Positions 37,219 through 47,186 of a stretch of 49,294 bases of DNA are shown one piece after another. Each line of letters begins with the position of its first letter. Position 1 is the first letter of the stretch. This stretch comes from Nocardioides sp. (GTDB lineage: Bacteria; Actinomycetota; Actinomycetes; Propionibacteriales; Nocardioidaceae): contig NZ_JANINT010000066.1 in the NCBI RefSeq assembly GCF_024509035.1, positions 1-49,294 on the forward strand. Reading direction: 5' to 3'. The notes beneath the pieces are model-generated. The model saw only the letters and a program-made list of their open reading frames with translations. It had not been told where the DNA came from and did no database searches. The position numbers and the translations under genes are program-made.

Positions 37219-37616
37219 TAGTCCTCACCTTCGTTGGCGTGGTCGATGCTCGCGCCGGCGGCGACGGCCCGCTCGACCAGTGCGTCGACGAGCCGGCGGC
37301 GCTCCTCGATCGGCAGCGAGCGGTCGCGGCCGGTGGGGAAGAGGTCGAGGTGGAGACGGTTCTTGCCGGCCTTGGCCTCGGGCACGATCTGGAACCAGAT
37401 CGGCGGACCCTCGCCCGCCGGGTCGTGGATGCGGTCGCAGTCGTCGTCGGCCATCTGGTCGAGCTCGTCCTGGGGCACGCCGACGGAGCGGTACCACTCC
37501 TTCCACGAGCCGTGGCCGTGCGGCGGTGGCTGCATCTCGTAGCGGAGGAACGGGGCCCAGAACCGCGCGAGGCGGGCGGGGTCGTTGGCGTCGATCGTGA
37601 GCTGCCAGGTCACCAT
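37167..37616 (-). CDS. VOC/glyoxalase-like protein
   Basis: LTIDANDPARLARFWAPFLRYE ... NRLHLDLFP ... HDPEGNEFCIA. Confidence 0.85.
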   Translation of the reverse strand: MVTWQLTIDANDPARLARFWAPFLRYEMQPPPHGHGSWKEWYRSVGVPQDELDQMADDDCDRIHDPAGEGPPIWFQIVPEAKAGKNRLHLDLFPTGRDRSLPIEERRRLVDALVERAVAAGASIDHANEGEDYYGVVMHDPEGNEFCIA

Positions 37617-37675
37617 GGACGCCACCGTAGGCCCGCCCGCCGACAACGCGGCGCGGCTCGTGATCGGGCCCGGGA

Positions 37676-38680
<1,005 letters not shown>

Positions 38681-38688
38681 GCCCCCAC

Positions 38689-39105
38689 TCAAGCGGTTGG
38701 AGTGCGCTCCAGGTCAAGGCCGCGGTCGGTGCCGATCGTGTCGGCCTCGATCTTGTCGGTGTAGATCCCGATCTTGCGGTCGATCGCGCCGAGGTGCTCC
38801 TGGACCTCGGCGAGCTGGGCGAGCACGTGGGCGCGGTGGGCGCGCAGCAGGTCGAGGCGGGCCTGCTCGTTGCCCGCGCCGGCGCGTACGAGCTCGGCGT
38901 ACTGACGCACGTCGCGGATCGGCATGCCGGTGCCGCGCAGGCAGGTGAGGAGCTGGATCCAGGTGAGGTCGCCGTCGGAATAGCGACGGTGTCCGGTCGC
39001 CGACCGGCTCACCGGGGCGAGCATCAGCCCGTCGCGCTCGTAGTAGCGCAGCGTGTCGGGCGTCAGGTCGGTGGCGGCGGCAGCCTCCGCGATCGAGTAG
39101 CTCAC
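38689..39105 (-). CDS. MerR-family transcriptional regulator
   Basis: [60 protein letters not shown] start at 39105 (downstream of the operator). Confidence 0.9.
   Translation of the reverse strand: MSYSIAEAAAATDLTPDTLRYYERDGLMLAPVSRSATGHRRYSDGDLTWIQLLTCLRGTGMPIRDVRQYAELVRAGAGNEQARLDLLRAHRAHVLAQLAEVQEHLGAIDRKIGIYTDKIEADTIGTDRGLDLERTPTA
38698..38717 (-). promoter_or_regulatory. MerR-type operator/-35 (copy 2) embedded in the merR 3' coding end, upstream of the AKR gene
   Basis: Minus strand TTGACC-TGGAGCGCACTCCA; same 23-nt core as the 39123 copy with one mismatch. Confidence 0.7.
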
Positions 39106-39120
39106 CGGATCAGTCTCGAC

Positions 39121-39142
39121 CCTGGAGTGCACTCCAGGTCAA
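39121..39142 (-). promoter_or_regulatory. MerR-type operator/-35 (copy 1) upstream of merR
   Basis: Perfect palindrome CCTGGAGTGCACTCCAGG overlapping minus-strand TTGACC. Confidence 0.75.
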
Positions 39143-39149
39143 GGCAGCC

Positions 39150-39950
39150 TCAGGACGAGCGGTCGAGTGCCGGTCGCTCGAACCCGCCGGTGGCGAACGG
39201 GCCGCCGACGTGGGCGCCCTCGGCATCGTCCTCGGGCCGCGGCACGATCGCGTCGGCGAATGCCTCGGCGTCGTCCTGCGGCTCGTAACCCAGGGCCCGC
39301 CCTGCCTCGAGGTCCCACCACGCACGCGTGTTGGCGGAGATGCCGTAGAGCACGGCGAAGCCGGGCGCGGTCGCCGTGAGCGCCGCGTCGACCATGCGCA
39401 CGCAGTCGTCGTGGGAGAGCCAGGTGGACAGGTGCCGCACGGTCTCGGGCCGGTCGAGGAACGAGCCGATCCGGCAGGCGACCGCGTCGACGTCGTGCCG
39501 GTCGGCGTACAGGCTCAGCACGGCCTCGGCGGCCACCTTCGCGACTCCGTAGAAGGTGTCGGGTCGGGGGCGCACGTCGACGCCCACCAGGTCCGAGCGC
39601 GGCGTGCGGCCGACCGCATGGTTGGAGGAGGCGTAGACGATGCGGCGCACGTCGTGCTCGACCATCGCGTCGAGCAGGGCTGCGGTCGTGACGACGTGTG
39701 AGGTGAGCGAGTCCGGGAGGCTGCCCTCGTCGGGGTGGCCCGCGAGGTGCACGACGGCGTCCAGTGTCTCCTCCTCGAAGACCGCGGCGACCGCGTCGGC
39801 GTCGGTCGCGTCGACGGTGTACCAGGGGCCGTCGCCGCCGTCGGGCTGGGGGACCAGGTCGAGCCCCACGACGGTGTGGCCGCGGTCGGCGAGCCCGACC
39901 GTGACGACCTGGCCGATGCTCCCGGCGGCGCCGGTGACGAGTACCTTCAC
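39150..39950 (-). CDS. NAD-dependent epimerase/dehydratase (uronate dehydrogenase-like)
   Basis: VKVLVTGAAGSIGQVVTVGLADRGHTVVGLDL, YASSNHAVG, FYGVAKVAAE. Confidence 0.85.
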   Translation of the reverse strand: MKVLVTGAAGSIGQVVTVGLADRGHTVVGLDLVPQPDGGDGPWYTVDATDADAVAAVFEEETLDAVVHLAGHPDEGSLPDSLTSHVVTTAALLDAMVEHDVRRIVYASSNHAVGRTPRSDLVGVDVRPRPDTFYGVAKVAAEAVLSLYADRHDVDAVACRIGSFLDRPETVRHLSTWLSHDDCVRMVDAALTATAPGFAVLYGISANTRAWWDLEAGRALGYEPQDDAEAFADAIVPRPEDDAEGAHVGGPFATGGFERPALDRSS

Positions 39951-39960
39951 CCGGCGAAGG

Positions 39961-40659
39961 CTATCCGGGCGTCCGGTCGCGGCGGACGTACGACGCGAGG
40001 TGCTCGCCCAGCTCCGCGAACAGCGCCAGGTTGAGCCGGAACGCCGTCCGCACCTCGACCACCACCTCGTCGCGCTGGTGGGTCGGGAGTCCGAGGGCGT
40101 CCAGGCGGGCCCGGTAGGCGTCCTTGTACGGCTTGGGCCTCGGGATCGCGGGGAAGTCGTAGAACGCCAGTCCCTGGCCCCCGAGCCCGAAGGCACGGTC
40201 GAGGATGCGGCCGATCGCCTGGCCTCCGGAGAGGTCGCCGAGGTAGCGCGTGTAGTGGTGGGCGACGAGGAGCCGGCCGTGGTGCGCGGCGTGCTCGAGC
40301 CGGGCACGGTAGGCCTCGGCGGCGGGGGAGTCGACGACCCGGCGCCCACCGGGGCTCCAGTGGCGGAGGTCCGCCTCGATGGCGTCGAGTCGTTCGAGGG
40401 CCGGGTCGTGCACGGCGGCGACCGTGTCGTCGTCCGCGCGTGCCCGCACGGCGGACTCCATCGCGGAGTAGACCGCGTGCAGCCGCAGCAGGTAGTCGGC
40501 GTACCCCTGCTCGTCGACCCGGCCGGCCAGCAGCTCGCTCATGAACGAGGAGCCCTCGGCATCGCGGTGCTCGGCCTGCGAGCCGATCCGCATCGCGGCG
40601 GAGAGAGGCAGCCTGGCGGTGGGGCCAACGGTCTCCTCGGCGTCGTCGATCGCGGTCAC
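39961..40659 (-). CDS. Heme oxygenase (biliverdin-producing)
   Basis: SQAEHRDAEGSSFMSELLAGRVDEQGYADYLLRLHAVYSAMES, HHYTRYLGDLSGGQAIGRIL. Confidence 0.92.
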   Translation of the reverse strand: MTAIDDAEETVGPTARLPLSAAMRIGSQAEHRDAEGSSFMSELLAGRVDEQGYADYLLRLHAVYSAMESAVRARADDDTVAAVHDPALERLDAIEADLRHWSPGGRRVVDSPAAEAYRARLEHAAHHGRLLVAHHYTRYLGDLSGGQAIGRILDRAFGLGGQGLAFYDFPAIPRPKPYKDAYRARLDALGLPTHQRDEVVVEVRTAFRLNLALFAELGEHLASYVRRDRTPG

Positions 40660-41327
40660 GGGGTCTCGACCGGCTCGACGATCGGGGCGACGGCCATGCC
40701 GGCCGCCATCGCGACGATGTTGGCGATGAACCGCTCGGTGGGCAGCTGGGCACGACGGGGGGTCGCGGCCTCCTGGGCCCGCGCGCGGTCGGCGACCGAG
40801 CGGAGCATGAAGCCGGTCACCAGGGCGATCCGTTCGGTGCGCAGCGCCTCGTCGTACGCCGGCAGCCGTTGCTCGAGCAGCTCGTAGACCGGCAGTCCGC
40901 CGGTGCGTGCCAGGGCTGCCGCCACGTCGGGGTGCACCCGCTCGAACTCCTCGACCAGCTGGCCGACGATCACGAGGTAGCGCCGGCCCGCGGGACCGGT
41001 CTCGGCCAGCTCGACAGCGGGCCGCACGATCGCCTCGAGGACCGAGCCGATGTCGTCGTCAGGACGTGCGCGGGCCAGCTCGAGGAGCTCGCCCTCGCGG
41101 CGAGCGAGGTGCTCGGCGTGCTGGTCGATCACGGCGACGAGCAGCCCGTCACGGGAGCCGAAGTGGTAGTGCACCGCGCCGCGGTTGCGCTGCCCGGCCC
41201 GACGGGTGATGTCGACCAGGGACGCGGTGAACGCGCCGTGCTCGGCGAACGCCTCGGTGGCCGCCTCGACCAGCCGCCGCCGGGTCTCGGCGGCGGATCC
41301 CGTGGACGCAGGCGTCGCGGCGGCCAC
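40656..41327 (-). CDS. TetR-family transcriptional regulator
   Basis: ETRRRLVEAATEAFAEHGAFTASLVDITRRAGQRNRGAVHYHFGSRDGLLVAVID. Confidence 0.92.
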   Translation of the reverse strand: MAAATPASTGSAAETRRRLVEAATEAFAEHGAFTASLVDITRRAGQRNRGAVHYHFGSRDGLLVAVIDQHAEHLARREGELLELARARPDDDIGSVLEAIVRPAVELAETGPAGRRYLVIVGQLVEEFERVHPDVAAALARTGGLPVYELLEQRLPAYDEALRTERIALVTGFMLRSVADRARAQEAATPRRAQLPTERFIANIVAMAAGMAVAPIVEPVETP

Positions 41328-41335
41328 GGCCGGGG

Positions 41336-42157
41336 TCAGATCCGGGGGACGATGCGGCCGAGGAGCTCACCCATCCGCGAGGCGGCGGCGCGGCCGGCCT
41401 CGAGGACCTCCTCGTGGTTGAGGGGCTGATCGCTGATGCCGGCGGCGAGGTTGGTGACCAGGCTGATGCCCAGCACCTCCATGCCGGCCTCGCGCGCCGC
41501 GATCGCCTCGAGTGTGGTGCTCATGCCGACCAGATGACCGCCCATGATGCCGGCCATGCGCACCTCGGCCGGGGTCTCGTAGTGGGGGCCCGGGAACTGC
41601 ACGTACACGCCCTCGTCGAGCGTGGGGTCGACCTCGCGGCACATCGCGCGCAGTCGGGAGCTGTAGAGGTCGGTGAGGTCGACGAAGTGGGCGCCCTCGA
41701 TGGGGGAGCGGCCGGTGAGGTTGATGTGGTCGCTGATCAGCACCGGGGTGCCGGGCGTCCAGGAGGTCTTGAGGCCGCCGCAGCCGTTGGTCAGCACGAT
41801 CGCGCGGCAGCCCGCGGCCGCCGCCGTACGGACGCCGTGCACGACCGCCGCCACGCCCTTGCCCTCGTAGTAGTGGGTGCGGCTGAGGAAGACCAGCAGC
41901 TGCTTGTCGCCGGCCTTGACCGAGCGGATCTTGCCCGAGTGGCCGGCGACCGCCGCCGCGGAGAAGCCGGGCAGGTCGGTGGTCGCGATCTCCGCGGTGG
42001 CCTCGCCGAGGGCGTCGACCGCGGGCAGCCAGCCCGACCCCAGCACGAGCGCGACGTCGTGGCGCTCGACACCGGTGAGCTCAGCGAGCCGCGCGGCGGC
42101 GTTCTGGGCGTGGTCGTACGGGGTGGCCGTCTCGGGCTGGGTCTGCGGCTGCGTCAC
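41336..42157 (-). CDS. Purine-nucleoside phosphorylase
   Basis: VALVLGSGWLPAV, GHSGKI, RTHYYEGKG, LTNGCGGL, FPGPHYETPAEVRM, VTNLAAGIS. Confidence 0.94.
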   Translation of the reverse strand: MTQPQTQPETATPYDHAQNAAARLAELTGVERHDVALVLGSGWLPAVDALGEATAEIATTDLPGFSAAAVAGHSGKIRSVKAGDKQLLVFLSRTHYYEGKGVAAVVHGVRTAAAAGCRAIVLTNGCGGLKTSWTPGTPVLISDHINLTGRSPIEGAHFVDLTDLYSSRLRAMCREVDPTLDEGVYVQFPGPHYETPAEVRMAGIMGGHLVGMSTTLEAIAAREAGMEVLGISLVTNLAAGISDQPLNHEEVLEAGRAAASRMGELLGRIVPRI

Positions 42158-42202
42158 GGATCGGACTCTAGTGCGGGGGTGGGTTGGTGCACGATTCGAT
42201 GC

Positions 42203-42586
42203 ATGATCGACCACCTCGGCATCAACTGCTCCGACCTCGCCCGGTCGGCCGCCTTCTACGACGCCGTGCTCGGCGTCCTCGGCCACCGCCGTCTGATGGA
42301 CGTCGACGTCGCGATCGGCTACGGCACCGACGGTCCCGTCTTCTGGATCGGCGCCCAGCCCCCGGAGGGCCCGGCGTCGGGCCCCAACCGCGAGGTCCAC
42401 ATCGCCTTCACCGCCACCTCCGCCGACCAGGTCCGGGCGTTCTTCGACACCGCCGTCGCCCAGGGTGCCGAGGTGCTCCACGAGCCTCGCCTCTGGCCGG
42501 AGTACCACGACCACTACTTCGGTGCGTTCGTCCGCGACCCCGACGGCAACAACGTCGAGGCCGTCTGCCACACCGTGACTGAGTAG
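42203..42586 (+). CDS. VOC-family (glyoxalase-like) protein
   Basis: MIDHLGINCSDLARSAAFYDAVLGVLGHRR ... AFVRDPDGNNVEAVCH. Confidence 0.9.
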   Translation: MIDHLGINCSDLARSAAFYDAVLGVLGHRRLMDVDVAIGYGTDGPVFWIGAQPPEGPASGPNREVHIAFTATSADQVRAFFDTAVAQGAEVLHEPRLWPEYHDHYFGAFVRDPDGNNVEAVCHTVTE

Positions 42587-42592
42587 GCCCTG

Positions 42593-43045
42593 CTACTGCC
42601 CGATCGAGCGGCAGGGGCGGTTGCGGAGGGCGGCGACGTAGTCGGCGGGGGCATCGGCGGCCTCGGCGGCGTCGGCGAGGACGCCGAGGTACGACGCGGA
42701 GGGCAGTCCGCCCTCGTAGGCGTCGAGCACGTAGGTCCACACCACGAGCTCGCCGGTCATCGTCGCGACCCGCACCCGGGTCTTGCGGTAGAGGCCGAGG
42801 TCGGCGGCCTCCCAGCCGTCCAACGAGGCCTCGTCCTCGCGGGTGATGTCGTAGACCGCGACGAAGACCTGCTCGAGCGGGTCCTCCACGATCGTGGAAA
42901 GCGCGCCGTCCCAGCCGTGCTCCTCGCCGCCGAACGTCAGCCGCCAGCCCTGGAGCCACCCGGTGGTCGCCAGCGGGGAGTGCGGGCAGCGCTCGCTCAT
43001 CCGGACGGGATCGAGGTTGGTCCCGTAGGCGGCGTAAAGCGTCAC
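42593..43045 (-). CDS. Gamma-glutamylcyclotransferase-like protein
   Basis: [36 protein letters not shown]. Confidence 0.85.
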   Translation of the reverse strand: MTLYAAYGTNLDPVRMSERCPHSPLATTGWLQGWRLTFGGEEHGWDGALSTIVEDPLEQVFVAVYDITREDEASLDGWEAADLGLYRKTRVRVATMTGELVVWTYVLDAYEGGLPSASYLGVLADAAEAADAPADYVAALRNRPCRSIGQ

Positions 43046-43106
43046 GGGCTGCAGAGTAGTGGAGCGCCCGGACCGTGGCCTCCCTCACGTCAGTAGGCTG
43101 GCGGTC

Positions 43107-44501
43107 GTGACCCACTTCAACGTCCTCGTCCTCGGTGCCGGCCCCGGTGGGTACGTCGCCGCGATCCGTGCCGCCCAGCTGGGCCAGTCCGTGGCCGTCA
43201 TCGAGGAGAAGTACTGGGGAGGCGTGTGCCTCAACGTCGGGTGCATCCCCTCCAAGGCGCTCCTGCGCAACGCGGAGATCGCCCACATCATCACCAAGGA
43301 GAAGGACACCTTCGGGATCAGCGGCGAGGCCACCATGGACTTCGGCGCGACCCATAAGCGCAGCCGCGGCGTCGCCGAGGCCAGCGCCAAGGGCGTCCAC
43401 TACCTGATGAAGAAGAACAAGATCACCGAGCTCGACGGCTGGGGCACGATCAAGTCGCCGACCGAGGTCGAGGTCGACAAGGACGGGCAGAAGCAGACCT
43501 ACACCTGTGACAACCTGATCATCGCCACGGGCGCCAAGGTGCGGATGCTCCCCGGCATGAGCGTGAGCCAGAACGTCGTCACCTACGAGGAGCAGATCCT
43601 CACCGACCAGCTGCCGAGCTCGATCATCATCGGCGGCTCGGGCGCGATCGGTGTCGAGTTCGCCTACGTGATGGCCAACTTCGGCGTCGACGTCACGATC
43701 GTGGAGTTCCTCGACCGGATGGTGCCCACCGAGGACGCCGACGTCTCCAAGGAGCTGCTCAAGCAGTACAAGAAGCTCGGGGTCAAGGTGCTGCTGTCCA
43801 CCAAGGTCGACCAGGTCGAGGACACCGGCTCGGGCGTCCGCGTGACGGTCAGCCCGGCGAGCGGCGGCGACAGCCAGGTGCTCGAGGCCGACAAGATGCT
43901 CGCGGCGTTCGGCTTCGCGCCGCGCATCGACGGCTACGGCCTGGAGAACGCCGGTGTGAAGGTCAGCGACCGCGGCGCGATCGAGGTCGACGCCCGCGGG
44001 CGTACCAGCGTCGAGAACGTCTACGCGATCGGCGACGTCACCGGCAAGCTGATGCTCGCCCACACCGCCGAGGCGATGGGCGTGGTCGCGGCCGAGACGA
44101 TCGCGGGCGCCGAGACCCAGGAGATCAACTTCGACATGATCCCGCGCGCGACGTTCTGCCAGCCGCAGATCGCGTCGTTCGGCTACTCCGAGGCGCAGGC
44201 GAAGGAGAAGGGGTACGACGTCAAGGTCGCCTCGTTCCCGTTCAGCGCCAACGGCAAGGCGCGCGGCATGGCCGAGGGCGTCGGGTTCGTCAAGATCGTC
44301 GCCGACGCGACGTACAACGAGATCATCGGCGCCCACATGATCGGTCCCGAGGTCACCGAGCTGCTGCCGGCGCTGACGCTGGCCCAGCAGTGGGACCTCA
44401 CCGCCGACGAGGTGGCCCGCAACATCTTCGCCCACCCGACGCTGTCGGAGGCGATGAAGGAGGCCGTCGAGGGCATCGCCGGCCACATGATCAACCTCTG
44501 A
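43107..44501 (+). CDS. lpd: Dihydrolipoyl dehydrogenase
   Basis: [37 protein letters not shown], redox Cys pair, HAHPT-like C-terminus ([15 protein letters not shown]). Confidence 0.95.
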   Translation: MTHFNVLVLGAGPGGYVAAIRAAQLGQSVAVIEEKYWGGVCLNVGCIPSKALLRNAEIAHIITKEKDTFGISGEATMDFGATHKRSRGVAEASAKGVHYLMKKNKITELDGWGTIKSPTEVEVDKDGQKQTYTCDNLIIATGAKVRMLPGMSVSQNVVTYEEQILTDQLPSSIIIGGSGAIGVEFAYVMANFGVDVTIVEFLDRMVPTEDADVSKELLKQYKKLGVKVLLSTKVDQVEDTGSGVRVTVSPASGGDSQVLEADKMLAAFGFAPRIDGYGLENAGVKVSDRGAIEVDARGRTSVENVYAIGDVTGKLMLAHTAEAMGVVAAETIAGAETQEINFDMIPRATFCQPQIASFGYSEAQAKEKGYDVKVASFPFSANGKARGMAEGVGFVKIVADATYNEIIGAHMIGPEVTELLPALTLAQQWDLTADEVARNIFAHPTLSEAMKEAVEGIAGHMINL

Positions 44502-44513
44502 TCGGCTGCTGAC

Positions 44514-45911
44514 ATGGCCAGCGAACGCGTCGTCATCATCGGCGGCGGCCCCGGCGGCTACGAGGCCGCCCACGTCGCCGCCCAGCTCGGTGCGGAGGTC
44601 ACGGTCGTCGACACCGACGGCGTCGGCGGCTCGGCGGTGCTCACCGACTGCGTGCCGAGCAAGACCCTGATCGCCACCGCTGAGGTGATGAGCGAGCTCG
44701 CGGACGCCGCCGAGCTCGGCGTGAGCTTCCTCGACACCGAGGGCGACGCCGCGACCGCGATCCGCGTGGACCTGGCCAGGCTCAACGCCCGGGTCAAGCA
44801 GCTCGCGGCCGACCAGTCCGCCGACATCGGCCGCCGGCTCGCCCGCGACGGCGTCACGGTGCTGCAGGGACGGGGCAGCCTGGCCGGCCCGGACCGGGTG
44901 CTCGCCCAGCTGGCCGACGGCACCGAGCAGGTGCTGCCGGCCGACGCGATCCTGCTCGCCACCGGCGCCGCGCCGCGCACGCTGCCGACCGCGCAGCCCG
45001 ACGGCGAGCGGATCCTCACCTGGGAACAGGTCTACGACCTGACCGAGGTGCCGACCGAGCTGATCGTCGTCGGCTCGGGTGTCACCGGCGCGGAGTTCGC
45101 CAGCGCCTACCTCAACCTCGGCATCCCGGTCACGCTGGTCTCCTCCCGCGACCGCGTGCTGCCCGGTGAGGACGCCGACGCCGCCAAGGTCCTCGAGGAC
45201 GTGCTCACCCGGCGCGGCATGAAGGTCCTCTCGCGCTCGCGCATGGAGTCGGTGACGCGGGAGGGCGACACGGTCACGGTGACGCTCACCGACGGCCGCA
45301 CCGTCCAGGGGTCGCACTGCATCCTGGCGCTCGGGTCGGTGCCGAACACCGCCGGCCTCGGGCTGGAGGAGGCCGGCGTCAACCTCAAGGACGGCGGGTT
45401 CGTCAACGTCGACCGGGTCTCGCGCACCTCCGCACGCGGTGTGTACGCCGCCGGCGACTGCACCGGCGTCCTCATGCTCGCCAGCGTCGCGGCCATGCAG
45501 GGCCGCATCGCCATGTGGCACTTCCTCGGCGACGCCGTCCAGCCGCTCGACCTCAAGACGGTGTCGTCCAACGTCTTCACCGCGCCCGAGATCGCCACCG
45601 TGGGCTGGTCGCAGCACGCCGTCGACGCCGGGGAGATCCAGGCCGAGGTCGTCATGCTGCCGCTCTCGGGCAACCCGCGCGCGAAGATGCAGGGCGTGCG
45701 CGACGGCTTCGTCAAGCTGCTGTGCCGTCCCGGCACCCGCACGATCGTCGGGGGAGTGGTCGTCGGACCGCGGGCCAGCGAGCTGATCCACCCGGTGTCG
45801 GTCGCGGTCGCGGAGTCGCTCACCGCCGACCAGCTGGCCCAGGCGTTTACGGTGTACCCATCGATGAGCGGCTCGATCGCCGAGGCCGCCCGCCGACTGC
45901 ACCGCGTCTAG
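44514..45911 (+). CDS. lpdA: LpdA-like flavoprotein (NAD(P)H-quinone dehydrogenase type)
   Basis: VVIIGGGPGGYEAAHVAAQLGAEVTVVD; GGSAVLTDCVPSKTLIA retains only one of the two redox Cys, as in the mycobacterial LpdA family. Confidence 0.85.
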   Translation: MASERVVIIGGGPGGYEAAHVAAQLGAEVTVVDTDGVGGSAVLTDCVPSKTLIATAEVMSELADAAELGVSFLDTEGDAATAIRVDLARLNARVKQLAADQSADIGRRLARDGVTVLQGRGSLAGPDRVLAQLADGTEQVLPADAILLATGAAPRTLPTAQPDGERILTWEQVYDLTEVPTELIVVGSGVTGAEFASAYLNLGIPVTLVSSRDRVLPGEDADAAKVLEDVLTRRGMKVLSRSRMESVTREGDTVTVTLTDGRTVQGSHCILALGSVPNTAGLGLEEAGVNLKDGGFVNVDRVSRTSARGVYAAGDCTGVLMLASVAAMQGRIAMWHFLGDAVQPLDLKTVSSNVFTAPEIATVGWSQHAVDAGEIQAEVVMLPLSGNPRAKMQGVRDGFVKLLCRPGTRTIVGGVVVGPRASELIHPVSVAVAESLTADQLAQAFTVYPSMSGSIAEAARRLHRV

Positions 45912-45938
45912 CCACGTCACCAACTCTCGGGGGAGACC

Positions 45939-47087
45939 ATGATCCGACGGCTCGCCGTCCTGCTCACCGCTGCTGCTCTGGCTGCGACGACCGCTCCGGC
46001 TCACGCCGCGGCGTCTCGAGGGGAGTCCGTTCGTCGCGAGCCGGCCAGCGTCACCATCTCGACCACCGGCAACGGCCACGGGAAGGGCCTCTCGCAGTAC
46101 GGCGCCCGCAACCGCGCCAACGCCGGCCAGGGCTACCGCGAGATCCTCGAGCACTACTACCCGGGCACGTCCTGGGGGACGGCCGGCGGCTCGATCCGGG
46201 TCCTCCTCACCGATGCGCCCGACAACGCGTTGATCGTGCGGTCGCAGTCCGGCCTCAAGGCGCGCGGCCAGGGGAAGACCTGGACGCTGCCCACCCGCCG
46301 CGACGGCAAGCCCGTCAAGAAGTGGCGGGTCAAGACCTCGGGCACGCGGTCGGAGCTGTCCTACCGCACCGGCTCCTGGCACGTCTGGCGCACGCGACGC
46401 GGTGCCATCGAGCTGGTCTCCGCCCGACCCATGGTGCTGTTCGGCGCCGGCAGCTATCGCGGCGTCCTGCGCCTCACCGACGCCGGCGTGGTCAACGAGG
46501 TCCCTCTCGAGACCTACCTCCGTGGCGTCGTCGCGAGCGAGGTGCCGGCCACCTGGCCGCACGCCGCCGTCGAGGCCCAGTCGGTCGCCGCGCGCACGTA
46601 CGCCGTCTTCGAGCGCGAGCACGTCTCGTCGGCGAGAGAGTACGACCTCTGCGACACCGCCGCCTGCCAGGTCTACCGGGGCGCCTCGGGGGAGCACCCC
46701 GGCTCCGACGCCGCCGTGCGCACGACCGCCGGCCAGGTCCTGACCTACGAGGGTGAGCCGATCTTCGCCCAGTTCTCGGCGAGCAACGGTGGCTACTCGG
46801 TCGCGGACGAGCGCTTCCCCTACCTCGTCGCCGAGTGGGACGAGTTCGACCGCGGAGTTCCCCAGGACCCGCAGGTCAGGACCTTCACGGGCGACCAGAT
46901 CACCCGCCACTGGACCGGCCTCGGCGACCTGGTGTCGGTGGAGGTGACCGAGCGCGACACCGACGGCGTCCACGAGGGTCACGTCACCGAGCTGCGCATC
47001 ACCGGCACGCTCCGCGAGCAGGTCACCACGGGTAGCGCGTTCGCCCGGTTCCTCGGGCTGCGGTCGACGATGTTCACCGTCTCGTAG
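45939..47087 (+). CDS. SpoIID/LytB-domain secreted protein (copy 1)
   Basis: Signal peptide; GNGHGKGLSQYGA; PLETYLRGVVASEVPATWPHAAVEAQSVAARTYAV; CDTAACQVYRG. Confidence 0.92.
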   Translation: MIRRLAVLLTAAALAATTAPAHAAASRGESVRREPASVTISTTGNGHGKGLSQYGARNRANAGQGYREILEHYYPGTSWGTAGGSIRVLLTDAPDNALIVRSQSGLKARGQGKTWTLPTRRDGKPVKKWRVKTSGTRSELSYRTGSWHVWRTRRGAIELVSARPMVLFGAGSYRGVLRLTDAGVVNEVPLETYLRGVVASEVPATWPHAAVEAQSVAARTYAVFEREHVSSAREYDLCDTAACQVYRGASGEHPGSDAAVRTTAGQVLTYEGEPIFAQFSASNGGYSVADERFPYLVAEWDEFDRGVPQDPQVRTFTGDQITRHWTGLGDLVSVEVTERDTDGVHEGHVTELRITGTLREQVTTGSAFARFLGLRSTMFTVS

Positions 47088-47106
47088 AACTACAGATCTG
47101 TAGTTC
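47087..47106. promoter_or_regulatory. Perfect 20-bp palindrome GAACTACAGATCTGTAGTTC between the two SpoIID-like genes
   Basis: Begins at the last base of the first gene's TAG stop; AT-rich relative to surroundings. Confidence 0.65.
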
Positions 47107-47186
47107 ACGCGATCTCGTTGCGGGGCCCTGTGGCTCGTGATGCGATTGGGTTTTCCCACCCGTCACAGTCGTCCCAGAGGTCACCC

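Noticed and set aside
40660-40690. GGTCTCGACCGGCTCGAC as a REP-like dispersed repeat (seen in related actinobacteria)
   Set aside because: Lies within the TetR coding end and only one partial match was noticed; insufficient evidence.
42408-47159. 1583-aa minus-strand ORF
   Set aside because: Shadow ORF opposite lpd, lpdA-like and SpoIID-like genes; no recognisable domains, composition of antisense high-GC frames.
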